DNA of 16,515 nt, taken from positions 1 through 16,515 of the forward strand of contig DAOWNJ010000005.1 of assembly GCA_030642645.1 (NCBI GenBank). The letters run 5' to 3'. This stretch comes from Dehalococcoidia bacterium. GTDB lineage: Bacteria; Chloroflexota; Dehalococcoidia; E44-bin15; DAOWNJ01. The notes beneath the pieces were generated by a model. The model did no database searches and was not told the DNA's origin. It saw nothing but the letters and a program-made list of their open reading frames with translations. Within the stretch, counting starts at the first letter, position 1. Every line of letters begins with the position of its first letter. Shown piece after piece: positions 6,627 through 13,767 of this stretch. Made by a program: the position numbers and the translations under genes.

Positions 6627-7040
6627 ATGGCGGGGGTAAGGAGAAAAGCCAGAATATTAGCCCTTAAAACCCTTTTCGAGCTGGACATTGCCGGCCATGA
6701 CTCTGAGGAGACTCTCACTCGCCACCTTGAGGAGGAGGCATTGCCCCAGGGTGTGGCTTCTTTCGCCAGGGAGCTGGTAAGAGGGGTTGTGGAAAACAGG
6801 GAGAGGATTGATGCTACGATAAGAAGCTATGCCCCGGCATGGCCATTGGAGCAACTGGCGTTGGTGGACAGGAATATCCTCAGGCTTGCAATCTTCGAGA
6901 TTTTAGTAAATAATAGGGTTCCAGCTAAGGTTGCTATCAATGAAGCGGTAGAGCTGGCCAAGACCTTCGGGGGCGAGAGTTCCCCGAGGTTTGTAAATGG
7001 TGTCTTGGGCTCAGCCTATGCCGAGACGAAAAAATGCTAA
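6627..7040 (+). CDS. nusB: Transcription antitermination factor NusB
   Basis: This is a 137-residue all-helical RNA-binding protein. With NusE/S10 it assembles on boxA of rRNA leader transcripts to prevent premature termination. It begins RRKARILALKTLFELDIAG, has the conserved FARELVRGVVENRERID (46-62), LALVDRNILRLAIFEIL (76-92), and VPAKVAINEAVELAKTFGGESSPRFVNGVLG near the end. The length is typical. GAGG lies about six bases before the ATG. The gene sits between the fatty acid genes and the acyl carrier protein gene, which begins 10 bases after its stop. Whether it has its own promoter in the 190 bases upstream is unclear. Confidence 0.95.
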   Translation: MAGVRRKARILALKTLFELDIAGHDSEETLTRHLEEEALPQGVASFARELVRGVVENRERIDATIRSYAPAWPLEQLALVDRNILRLAIFEILVNNRVPAKVAINEAVELAKTFGGESSPRFVNGVLGSAYAETKKC

Positions 7041-7050
7041 AGGGGGGTAA

Positions 7051-7311
7051 ATGGCCACAGTCTATGAGCGGGTGAAGAAGGTGGTTGTGGAGCAACTTGG
7101 GGCCGATGATGAGCAGGTTAGGTCTACAACATCCTTCATCGATGATCTGAATGCCGATTCCCTCGATCTGGTAGAGCTGATCATGGCTTTAGAGGAGGAG
7201 TTCAGCAATCCCGACTGTAGGTTGGTGATACCAGATGAGGATGCTGAGAAGATACTGAGGGTACAGGACGCTATTGATTATCTTAAGGAGAAAGGTATAG
7301 AGGACGAATAG
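7051..7311 (+). CDS. acpP: Acyl carrier protein
   Basis: This is an 86-residue acidic protein that carries growing acyl chains on a 4'-phosphopantetheine arm. The attachment serine is S37 in the canonical DDLNADSLDLVELIMALEEEF (31-51). Helix 3 follows as IPDEDAEKILRVQDAIDYL. Compared with E. coli ACP there is a short insertion after EEEF (SNPDCRL before VIPDEDAE), including a cysteine. A purine-rich AAAGGGGGG lies just upstream of the ATG. It is the last gene of the plus-strand operon, and its stop is only 4 bases from the convergent trxB stop. Confidence 0.96.
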   Translation: MATVYERVKKVVVEQLGADDEQVRSTTSFIDDLNADSLDLVELIMALEEEFSNPDCRLVIPDEDAEKILRVQDAIDYLKEKGIEDE

Positions 7312-7315
7312 AGAC

Positions 7316-8245
7316 CTAGCCTTGCTCTCTTACAAACCTCTCCGTAGCCATTGCTGCGGTAGCACCATCACCCGCTGCAGTGATAGCCTGCTTTGCTGAG
7401 TTGTGGCGGATATCTCCACAGGCAAATATCCCGGGAGTGGTCGTCTCCATTCTCTCGTTGGTGATGACGAGGCCGGCTGAATCCAGGGGGACAAGCCCCT
7501 TGAGATAGCCGGTGTTGGGACTGAAGCCAATATAGATAAATACTGCTGAGACATTGAGGGTAGAGACCTCGCCAGTCTTCACATTTCTGGTCTTCAACGC
7601 CTCCAGCCGCTCATCACCAATTATCTCATCCACAACAGTGTCCCAGATAAATTCTATCCTTGGCTCAGCAAATGCCCTCTCCTGGAGGATGCGGCTGGCT
7701 CTAAGCTGGTTTCGCCGATGGATAACAAATATCTTCGAGCAAAGCTTAGCAAGGACGAGCGCCTCAGTTATAGCCGCATCTCCGCCACCGACAACAGCCA
7801 CCGTCTTATCCTTAAACAGTGGGCCGTCGCAGGTGGCACAGTAGCTCACCCCCTTCCCGGTAAGCCTCTCCTCCCTGGGGATTCCCAGCTTCGAAAGCTC
7901 AGAGCCCCCGGCAATAATAACCGCCCTGGCAACATATTCGCCATCGCTTGTTCTCACCAATCTTGTCTTGCCCCCAGGCTCGAGCGCGACCACCTCGGCG
8001 CCTATGGTCTCAAGCCCGTACCTCATCGCCTGCTGGTGCATCAACTGCCCTAGCTCAAATCCACTGATGCCATCGGGAAAACCAGGGTAGTTCTCCACAA
8101 GTTCAGCGTTAGCGATCTGACCCCCGATGACCCCCTTCTCAATGAGAAGGGTTTTAAGCCCTGCCCTTGTGGCATAGAGCCCGGCGGTGAGGCCGGCAGG
8201 GCCTCCACCGATAATGACTACATCATAGGCCTTGTCCATGGTCAT
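7316..8245 (-). CDS. trxB: Thioredoxin-disulfide reductase
   Basis: The 309-residue FAD enzyme transfers electrons from NADPH to thioredoxin. It has the N-terminal FAD-binding GGGPAGLTAGLYA (13-25) and the redox-active CATC (C136, C139) in GVSYCATCDGPLF. The NADPH motif is VVGGGDAAITEA (151-162) with the basic HRRNQLRAS (176-184) that favours NADPH. The C-terminal FAD motif is GIFACGDIRHNSAKQ. The length is typical. It follows trxA by 9 bases. The ribosome-binding site is weak, and ATGs at 8245 and 8239 are both possible starts. Confidence 0.95.
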   Translation of the reverse strand: MTMDKAYDVVIIGGGPAGLTAGLYATRAGLKTLLIEKGVIGGQIANAELVENYPGFPDGISGFELGQLMHQQAMRYGLETIGAEVVALEPGGKTRLVRTSDGEYVARAVIIAGGSELSKLGIPREERLTGKGVSYCATCDGPLFKDKTVAVVGGGDAAITEALVLAKLCSKIFVIHRRNQLRASRILQERAFAEPRIEFIWDTVVDEIIGDERLEALKTRNVKTGEVSTLNVSAVFIYIGFSPNTGYLKGLVPLDSAGLVITNERMETTTPGIFACGDIRHNSAKQAITAAGDGATAAMATERFVREQG

Positions 8246-8254
8246 GATAGAGGC

Positions 8255-8581
8255 TCAACCGAGGAGCTGATCCAGTTCCTTCTTAAGCTCGGCCTTAGGT
8301 CTGAGCCCAATTATCTGCCTCATCGGCTTGCCATCTTTGAAAACAAGCAAAGTAGGGATACCTTGGATTCCATACTTTGAGGCAATCTTGGGGTTTCCAT
8401 CAACATTCAACTTGGCGAATTTCATCCTATCACCATACTCATCGGCGAGCTCCTTCACAATTGCACCCATCGGCTGACAAGGGCCACACCAGGGGGCCCA
8501 GAAATCAACCAGAACCGGTGAATTCGCCCTCAGAACCTCCTCGTCAAATTTATCATCGCTTACATCAAACGGTTTTGCCAT
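8255..8581 (-). CDS. trxA: Thioredoxin
   Basis: The 108-residue disulfide oxidoreductase has the WCGPC active site (C32, C35) in VDFWAPWCGPCQPM and the cis-proline P76 in GIQGIPTLLVFK. There is no signal peptide, so it acts in the cytoplasm and is presumably reduced by the adjacent TrxB. GGAGG lies five bases before the ATG and overlaps the plsX stop region, and the two genes are 2 bases apart. This places it in the operon with plsX and trxB. Confidence 0.97.
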   Translation of the reverse strand: MAKPFDVSDDKFDEEVLRANSPVLVDFWAPWCGPCQPMGAIVKELADEYGDRMKFAKLNVDGNPKIASKYGIQGIPTLLVFKDGKPMRQIIGLRPKAELKKELDQLLG

Positions 8582-8583
8582 AT

Positions 8584-9555
8584 CTACCTCCTCATTGCCT
8601 CGGGCATCCCCTGTTCCATGCTCTGATTTGCGATGCGGATGGCGTTCTTTATCGCATTGGCATCGCTTCTCCCGTGGGCGCAGATCACATTGCCATCAAC
8701 CCCCAAAAGGGGCACCCCACCATACTCACTATAGTCCATCCTTTTCTTGAACTCTGCAAACGCCGGATTGAGGAGGAAGCCTGGGATCCTGAACTCCAGG
8801 CGGCTCTGGAGGGTCTGCTTCAGAAAATTCAAGGCAAGGGCACTGAACCCCTCGCTTGCCTTTATGAGAACATTCCCGGTAAAGCCATCGGTAACAATCA
8901 CATCGGCCACCCCCGCCCAGATGTCCTTCCCCTCAATGTTTCCGATGAAGTTGAGCTCCGTCTTCCCCATCGCCTTATGGGCATCCCTTACGAGCTGGTT
9001 CCCCTTTGTATCCTCCTCACCGTTTGAAAGGAGACCGACCCTTGGGCTCTTCATCCCAAATACCCTCTCCATATAGGTTGTCCCCATCTGCGCGAACTGC
9101 ACCAGGTGATGTGGCTTGCAGTCAGCGTTTGCCCCGACATCGATTATGAGTAGCAAATCCGGTGAGGGGGTGGGGAAGATAGCGCAGAGGGCAGGTCGGT
9201 CAAAGCCCTTAATCCTCCCCAGGACAAAGAGCGCTGCTGCCATCACCGCCCCTGTGTTTCCCGCCGAGACCAACGCTTGAGCCTCCCCGGATTTGAGCAG
9301 GTTCATTGCCACCATGATGGAGGAGTCCTTCAGGTGGCGCACTTTCGATGGTTGGTCATTGAAGTCGACTGCATCACTGGCATCAACAATGGATATTTTT
9401 GAGCTGGCCTGGAGCTGCCTCAGCTCCCCCTCAAGCATATCCCTCTTACCAACCAGCACCACCTCAACCCCATATTCCAAAGACGCCCCAACCGCCCCCT
9501 TGACCACCTCAGCGGGGGCGTGGTCACCCCCCATCCCGTCCAGAACAATCCTCAC
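8584..9555 (-). CDS. plsX: Phosphate acyltransferase PlsX
   Basis: This enzyme converts acyl-ACP to acyl-phosphate, the donor for PlsY in phosphatidic acid synthesis. It is a peripheral membrane protein. The sequence begins RIVLDGMGGDHAP, the PlsX hallmark. It continues with ALVSAGNTGAVMAAALF, IDVGANADCKP, GLLSNGEEDTKGN, DVIVTDGFTGNVLIKASEG and GVPLLGVDGNVICAHGRSD. I chose the GTG at 9555 (323 residues) over the ATG at 9594. It gives the canonical N-terminus, overlaps the upstream stop as GTGA, and has AAAGGA seven bases upstream. The ATG at 9594 would add 13 residues not typical of the family. The fatty acid genes fabK, fabD and acpP are in the convergent operon. Confidence 0.95.
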   Translation of the reverse strand: MRIVLDGMGGDHAPAEVVKGAVGASLEYGVEVVLVGKRDMLEGELRQLQASSKISIVDASDAVDFNDQPSKVRHLKDSSIMVAMNLLKSGEAQALVSAGNTGAVMAAALFVLGRIKGFDRPALCAIFPTPSPDLLLIIDVGANADCKPHHLVQFAQMGTTYMERVFGMKSPRVGLLSNGEEDTKGNQLVRDAHKAMGKTELNFIGNIEGKDIWAGVADVIVTDGFTGNVLIKASEGFSALALNFLKQTLQSRLEFRIPGFLLNPAFAEFKKRMDYSEYGGVPLLGVDGNVICAHGRSDANAIKNAIRIANQSMEQGMPEAMRR

Positions 9556-10514
9556 TGCTTTGTCCTTTCCCAGAGGTCGCATCTCCCTCCCCACCTGGCG
9601 ATGAGCTTCCCATCCTGGAATATCTGGACTATCTCACACCTACCGGGGCAGGCCTTACATTCAAAAGATGAGGTGCGGTAATCAACCTCACCCATTTCAA
9701 ACCCCTTGAATTTGGTCCCGTTGCCATTAAGGCTCATCTCCTCGTGGGCAATGAGCGCCGCCCCAATGGCCCCCGTCACCTCATGGTGGGGGGGGACTAT
9801 GACCTCTGTCTTGAGGTTTTCCTCAAGGGCCTTAACAATCCCGCTATTGAAGGCGACTCCACCCTGAAAGACGACCGGCGGAAGTATCTCCTTCCCAAGG
9901 CAAACATTATTGAGGTAGTTCCTGACCAGGGCCTCGCACAGTCCATAAAGAATGTCCTCGGTCGAGTGCCCCATCTGCTGCTTGTGGATCATATCAGATT
10001 CAGCAAATACTGTGCAGCGCCCGGCAATCCTTACCGGGTTCCTGCTCTCGAGGGCCCTCTGGCCAAAGTCCTCGATGTCTATATTCAAGCGGAGCGCCTG
10101 GTGATCAAGAAAGCTTCCAGTCCCGGCGGCGCATACTGTGTTCATAGCAAAGTCGACGGCAATGCCATCATGGATTGTAATGACCTTACTGTCCTGCCCC
10201 CCGATCTCAATCACCGTCCTGGCATCAGGGACATAGTGAAGGGCACCAATGGCCTGGGTTGTGATCTCGTTCTTGACTACATCGGCACCAACAATCGCCC
10301 CCGCCAGATAACGGGCGCTCCCGGTTGTGCCAACGCCCTTTACCTCGATATCATGGGGGAGCTTCGCCGCTATCTCCTTGAGCCCTTCTTGTATCATCGT
10401 TATGGGCTTCCCCTGTGTTCGCAGGTAGAGATGGGCGATGAGCTCATCATCCCTGTTTAGGGCGGCAAACTTGGTGGTTACTGAGCCGACATCGATTCCA
10501 ATGTAGGCTTTCAT
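9552..10514 (-). CDS. HgdC/BadF-type ATPase (2-hydroxyacyl-CoA dehydratase activator-like)
   Basis: This 320-residue ASKHA-fold ATPase belongs to the family that passes one electron, with ATP hydrolysis, to 2-hydroxyacyl-CoA dehydratases or benzoyl-CoA reductases. It has GIDVGSVTTK (6-15), IGGQDSK (104-110), NTVCAAGTGSFL (125-136) and GRCTVFAESDM (165-175). C128 and C167 match the ligands of the subunit-bridging 4Fe-4S cluster, and FQGGVAFNSG and HHEVTGAIGAA complete the ATPase fold. A C-terminal extension carries C286-x2-C289-x3-C293 and C312, resembling the cysteine-rich segment of the larger COG1924-type activators. No dehydratase subunits are encoded in the window, so its partner and substrate are unknown. 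The start overlaps the M20 gene stop as ATGA, with AGGGGA just upstream of the ATG. Confidence 0.88.
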   Translation of the reverse strand: MKAYIGIDVGSVTTKFAALNRDDELIAHLYLRTQGKPITMIQEGLKEIAAKLPHDIEVKGVGTTGSARYLAGAIVGADVVKNEITTQAIGALHYVPDARTVIEIGGQDSKVITIHDGIAVDFAMNTVCAAGTGSFLDHQALRLNIDIEDFGQRALESRNPVRIAGRCTVFAESDMIHKQQMGHSTEDILYGLCEALVRNYLNNVCLGKEILPPVVFQGGVAFNSGIVKALEENLKTEVIVPPHHEVTGAIGAALIAHEEMSLNGNGTKFKGFEMGEVDYRTSSFECKACPGRCEIVQIFQDGKLIARWGGRCDLWERTKQ

Positions 10515-11698
10515 CTTCTCCCCTTGAGGAACTCCTCCCTTATCCTGGTCATCGCCTCGAAATCACCCAGAAGGTCGACAACACTCATAGCCATAGCCTT
10601 AGCCCCGGTGATAAGGCCATTATGCCCCGCCTCGGATGCGGCGGCTGCGGCGAATTCAGGGGAGTGGGCCACGACCTCCCTCCCCGCAATGGCCACCGTG
10701 GGGTGAATGCCAGGCACCACCTGGCTGACATTCCCCATATCGGTGCTCCCAAAGCCCTCCTCAGGACTTGGGGGCTCTATTTTGCCACCCAGGGACTGGA
10801 TATTCATTGCGAATACCTCGGCCAGGGCGAGGTTGTTGCGCATCGGGGCGTATGTTACCTCACCCCAGCGGTGCTCCAGGCGTGCGCCAGTCGCTATTGA
10901 GGCTGCGATAAAACAGTTTAAGACCCTCCCCTTCAACTCGTCAAGATAGGCCTCGTCCTCAGCCCTCACCAGGAACCTCCCTGCACTGTGGGCTGGGATG
11001 ATGTTTGCCGCCTCTCCCCCATCGGTGATGATGCCGTGGATCCTGGCCCTGTCTTTAATATGTTGCCTCAGCGAATCTATCCCGTTGAATGAGAGCACCA
11101 TCGCCTCAAGGGCGTTTACCCCTTTATAGGGGTGGGAGGCGGCATGGGACGCTTTGCCAAAAAATTCCACCTCAAGGGAGACGCAGGCGAGTGCCTGAGC
11201 AATAACGGTGTTTCGAACCCCGGGGTGGACCATCATAGCGGCATCGACATCCAGGAAGCCACCCCTCCCCACCATTATCGCCTTCCCCCCATATATCTCC
11301 TCCCCTGGGGTCCCAATGACCATGACCCTTCCGCCGAGCTCATCGACGGCAACCCTTGAGGCGATCCCGGCGCCGAGGGCGGAGGCAGCGATGATGTTAT
11401 GGCCGCAGGCATGCCCCAGCTTCGGCAAGGCATCGTATTCGGCGAGGATGGCGATGGTGGGGCTTCCCCGGCCATAGCTTGCTTCAAAGGCGGTATCCAA
11501 TCCGCAGGAGCCTCTCTCAACCGAAAACCCATTCCCCTCCAGGCTCTCGGCCAGCCAGCCCGCTGCCTTGTACTCCTCAAAGCCAAGCTCAGGGTTTGAG
11601 TGAATCCTTAAACTGAGCTCGATGAGTTCCTCACGGCGGGCATCGACCTCAGCTACAACCGCCTTCTTCAGCCTTTCTATATCCAAAACTGGCACCAC
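10511..11698 (-). CDS. M20 family metallo-amidohydrolase (PM20D2/AbgB-like)
   Basis: This is a 395-residue zinc-dependent amidase/peptidase of the M20 family. The metal-site motifs are AEYDALPKLGHACGHN (86-101, with H96 and H100), GTPGEE (129-134, with the general base E133 or E134) and MMVHPG (156-160). The lid/dimerisation domain begins near FFGKASHAASHPY. EYDALP plus GHACGHN is typical of the PM20D2/aminobenzoyl-glutamate hydrolase branch, not ArgE or DapE. The true substrate cannot be read from sequence. The start is GTG at 11698, with a second GTG at 11695. No Shine-Dalgarno is visible, and an in-frame stop lies at 11713-11711, so no longer start exists. It is the first gene of the operon leading to trxB. 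Confidence 0.87.
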   Translation of the reverse strand: MVPVLDIERLKKAVVAEVDARREELIELSLRIHSNPELGFEEYKAAGWLAESLEGNGFSVERGSCGLDTAFEASYGRGSPTIAILAEYDALPKLGHACGHNIIAASALGAGIASRVAVDELGGRVMVIGTPGEEIYGGKAIMVGRGGFLDVDAAMMVHPGVRNTVIAQALACVSLEVEFFGKASHAASHPYKGVNALEAMVLSFNGIDSLRQHIKDRARIHGIITDGGEAANIIPAHSAGRFLVRAEDEAYLDELKGRVLNCFIAASIATGARLEHRWGEVTYAPMRNNLALAEVFAMNIQSLGGKIEPPSPEEGFGSTDMGNVSQVVPGIHPTVAIAGREVVAHSPEFAAAAASEAGHNGLITGAKAMAMSVVDLLGDFEAMTRIREEFLKGRR

Positions 11699-11702
11699 GA
11701 GA

Positions 11703-11708
11703 ATTATA
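11703..11708 (-). promoter_or_regulatory. Possible -10 box of a leaderless promoter for the M20 gene
   Basis: A perfect TATAAT (11708-11703 on the minus strand) ends 4 bases before the GTG at 11698 and 7 bases before the second GTG at 11695. No Shine-Dalgarno is present. No convincing -35 hexamer is found 16-18 bases upstream, so this may be chance in an AT-rich spacer. Confidence 0.3.
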
Positions 11709-11742
11709 ATCTAAACTTTACAATATTCCTAGTCGCTAACTC

Positions 11743-12858
11743 TTACATCCCCAGCTTGGTGCGCGTCCTTATAAACTGGAGAAGGATATCTCGGGCGATG
11801 ACGCCAATTACCCTCCCATCCCTCACCACAGGTATCTGGTTTATATCCCCCCCAACCATCCTCTCAAGGACATTCATTGCCCCTTCCTCAGGGCTAACCC
11901 ACTCCATCCTCTCCACAGGGGTCATTGCCTCCGATACATAGGTGGTCTCCCACCTTTCGCGAGGGATAGCCCTTATATCCTCAAGCGTTATGATGCCTCG
12001 AAGCACACCATCATCGGTGACCAGAAAGTAGCGGTGGCCGGCCAGGATGAGGTAATTCTGAACCAGCCCCCCAATGGTGAGGTTTCGGGGGACGGAGGGG
12101 TATTGGGGGCTCATCACATCCTGGGCGGTGAAACCCTCAAGGCTTTCCCTGACCATCGCCTGGCGATAGCTCTGCACCGCAGCGTTGTCCAGGAACCAGC
12201 CGATGAATATGAGCCAAATGCCATTGAACAGGCCCCCGGGGAGGAGGAATATAATCAGGATACCCCCCAGGATCATCGCATAGGCAAATCCTCTCCCGGT
12301 AAGGGAAGCGACCCTGGTAGCCCTTTTGTAGCTGCCGGTCGCCCTCCAGACGATAGAGCGGAAGACCCTTCCCCCATCGAGGGGGAATCCAGGTATCATG
12401 TTGAAGACGGCGAGAATTGCGTTAATGAAGGCCAGATACCAGGCTACAGACGCTAGATGCTCGCTGAATCCCTGTATCAGAAAGTAAACCCCGAAGGAGA
12501 TGCCAGCGATCGCCAGGCTACACAAAGGCCCAGCGGCGGCCATCACCAGCTCAGTCCTCGGGTCAGTCACCTCCCTTGTTATTTGTGCCACCCCACCAAA
12601 TATGAAGAGGGTAATGCTCTTAACCGGTATCCCCCTCCTTTGGGCGACAAGGCTATGGGAAAGCTCGTGGGCCAATACTGATGCGAAGAGGAGGAGGCTG
12701 GTTAACCCCCCCAGTATCCAGCGGGTTGAGGTGGCCCAGGAGGATGGAAAATAGTACAAGGCCAGTGTTACCGTGAGCAGGACAAAGATTATGAACCAGC
12801 TATAATGAAGCTGGAAAGGGATGCCGAATAGACTTCCAATGCGCAGTGAGTTTTTCAT
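11743..12858 (-). CDS. Site-2 protease family (M50) membrane metalloprotease with two CBS domains
   Basis: This is a 371-residue integral membrane zinc protease. The N-terminal half has several hydrophobic segments. The zinc motif HELSH is at 64-68, and the second metal motif NMIPGFPLDGGRV (153-165) supplies D161. The cytoplasmic C-terminal half holds two CBS domains, about 245-300 (DVMSPQYPSV...RGIITLEDI) and 308-366 (VSEAMTPVER...GVIARDILL). These usually sense adenine nucleotides or SAM. This is the SpoIVFB/S2P-like group III architecture, and the substrate is unknown. No Shine-Dalgarno precedes the ATG, but a good promoter ends 7 bases upstream, suggesting a leaderless transcript. It follows speB by 45 bases. 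Confidence 0.92.
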   Translation of the reverse strand: MKNSLRIGSLFGIPFQLHYSWFIIFVLLTVTLALYYFPSSWATSTRWILGGLTSLLLFASVLAHELSHSLVAQRRGIPVKSITLFIFGGVAQITREVTDPRTELVMAAAGPLCSLAIAGISFGVYFLIQGFSEHLASVAWYLAFINAILAVFNMIPGFPLDGGRVFRSIVWRATGSYKRATRVASLTGRGFAYAMILGGILIIFLLPGGLFNGIWLIFIGWFLDNAAVQSYRQAMVRESLEGFTAQDVMSPQYPSVPRNLTIGGLVQNYLILAGHRYFLVTDDGVLRGIITLEDIRAIPRERWETTYVSEAMTPVERMEWVSPEEGAMNVLERMVGGDINQIPVVRDGRVIGVIARDILLQFIRTRTKLGM

Positions 12859-12865
12859 CAGATCA

Positions 12866-12894
12866 AATCTACATCAGGGGCTCGGGACTGTCAA
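12866..12894 (-). promoter_or_regulatory. Putative leaderless promoter for the M50 protease gene
   Basis: On the minus strand, a perfect TTGACA (12894-12889) lies 17 bases from TAGATT (12871-12866, 4 of 6). The -10 box ends 7 bases before the ATG at 12858, so transcription would begin at or next to the start codon. No Shine-Dalgarno is present. The promoter lies in the 45-base gap after the speB stop. Confidence 0.6.
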
Positions 12895-12903
12895 TTCTTG
12901 GGG

Positions 12904-13767
12904 CTAAGAGGTTATATAGCCGATGAGCTTGTATGTCAGCTTTGCGGCGAGGAAGGCACAGGATGCTGGCCCCTCCCTTGGTGAGAGCTCCACTATATCG
13001 AAGCCAACAACCCTCTTCCTCTGGCAGACCTCCCTCAGTAAACCGAGCACCTCATACCAGCCCATTCCACCGGGCTCAGGGGTCCCGACTGCCGACATGA
13101 TCGAGGGGTCAAGGGCATCGAGGTCGATGGTGATATAGACATCGTCGGAAAGGGCTTGGACTATCTCATCCCTATCTAGGGGTGCTTCAGCATAGAAGGG
13201 CATTATCCCGTTCTGTTCAAGGAAGACTCGCTCCTCATAGCTTAGGCTTCGAATCCCAACCTGAACAATGGGGCACATCTCAAGGACACGGCGCATCACG
13301 CAGGCATGGTTATACCTTGTCCCCATATATTCGTCGCGGAGGTCGGTATGAGCGTCCAGTTGCAATACTGAGAGCGAAGGATAACCCTCTCGAAATGCCT
13401 TGACCATACCACAACTTATGGAGTGCTCCCCACCCAGCATAACCACAAGCTTACCCCTCCTCACGAGCTCCCTGGACACCTCATAGACATTCTCCACCAT
13501 CTTCTCCGGCCCGCTCATTGATGGCTGAAGCTCTGGAAGGGTATGGATGCCAACGCGGTATATCTCACGGTCAAGCTCCTGGTCATATAGCTCGAGGTAC
13601 TGTGAGGCATCTATTATTGCAATGGGGCCATCCCTGGCCCCGGCATGCCAGTCGGTTGTGCTATCATAGGGAACCGGAAGCACAACAACCTTCGATGATT
13701 CGAACTCGGCATCCTTCGCTGGGATTCCAGCGAAGATTCGGGGGGTAAAAAAGAGGTCCTCCCTCAT
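12904..13767 (-). CDS. speB: Agmatinase-family ureohydrolase
   Basis: This 287-residue arginase/agmatinase-fold enzyme hydrolyses a guanidino group to urea plus amine. In the agmatinase reaction, agmatine gives putrescine. All manganese ligands are visible: H115 in GGEHS, D138-x-H140-x-D142 in LDAHTD, and D215-x-D217 in TIDLDALDPS. VPVPYDSTTDWHAGARDGP near the N-terminus and GTPEPGGMGW support agmatinase over arginase. The start overlaps the DHS-like stop as ATGA, so it is translated within the polyamine operon with speD. Because that operon has an aminopropyl-donor gene (speD), N1-aminopropylagmatine is an alternative substrate, as in the Thermus-type pathway. Sequence alone does not decide this. 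Confidence 0.88.
   Translation of the reverse strand: MREDLFFTPRIFAGIPAKDAEFESSKVVVLPVPYDSTTDWHAGARDGPIAIIDASQYLELYDQELDREIYRVGIHTLPELQPSMSGPEKMVENVYEVSRELVRRGKLVVMLGGEHSISCGMVKAFREGYPSLSVLQLDAHTDLRDEYMGTRYNHACVMRRVLEMCPIVQVGIRSLSYEERVFLEQNGIMPFYAEAPLDRDEIVQALSDDVYITIDLDALDPSIMSAVGTPEPGGMGWYEVLGLLREVCQRKRVVGFDIVELSPREGPASCAFLAAKLTYKLIGYITS

Noticed and set aside
8377..9027. Plus-strand open frame of 216 codons
   Set aside because: Antisense to trxA and plsX, both unmistakable. No family features and no ribosome-binding site.
9744..10460. Long open frame (238 codons) on the plus strand
   Set aside because: It lies wholly antisense to the HgdC/BadF-type ATPase gene, which has clear motifs. 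The plus-strand product shows no recognisable domain and arises from the codon bias of the real gene.
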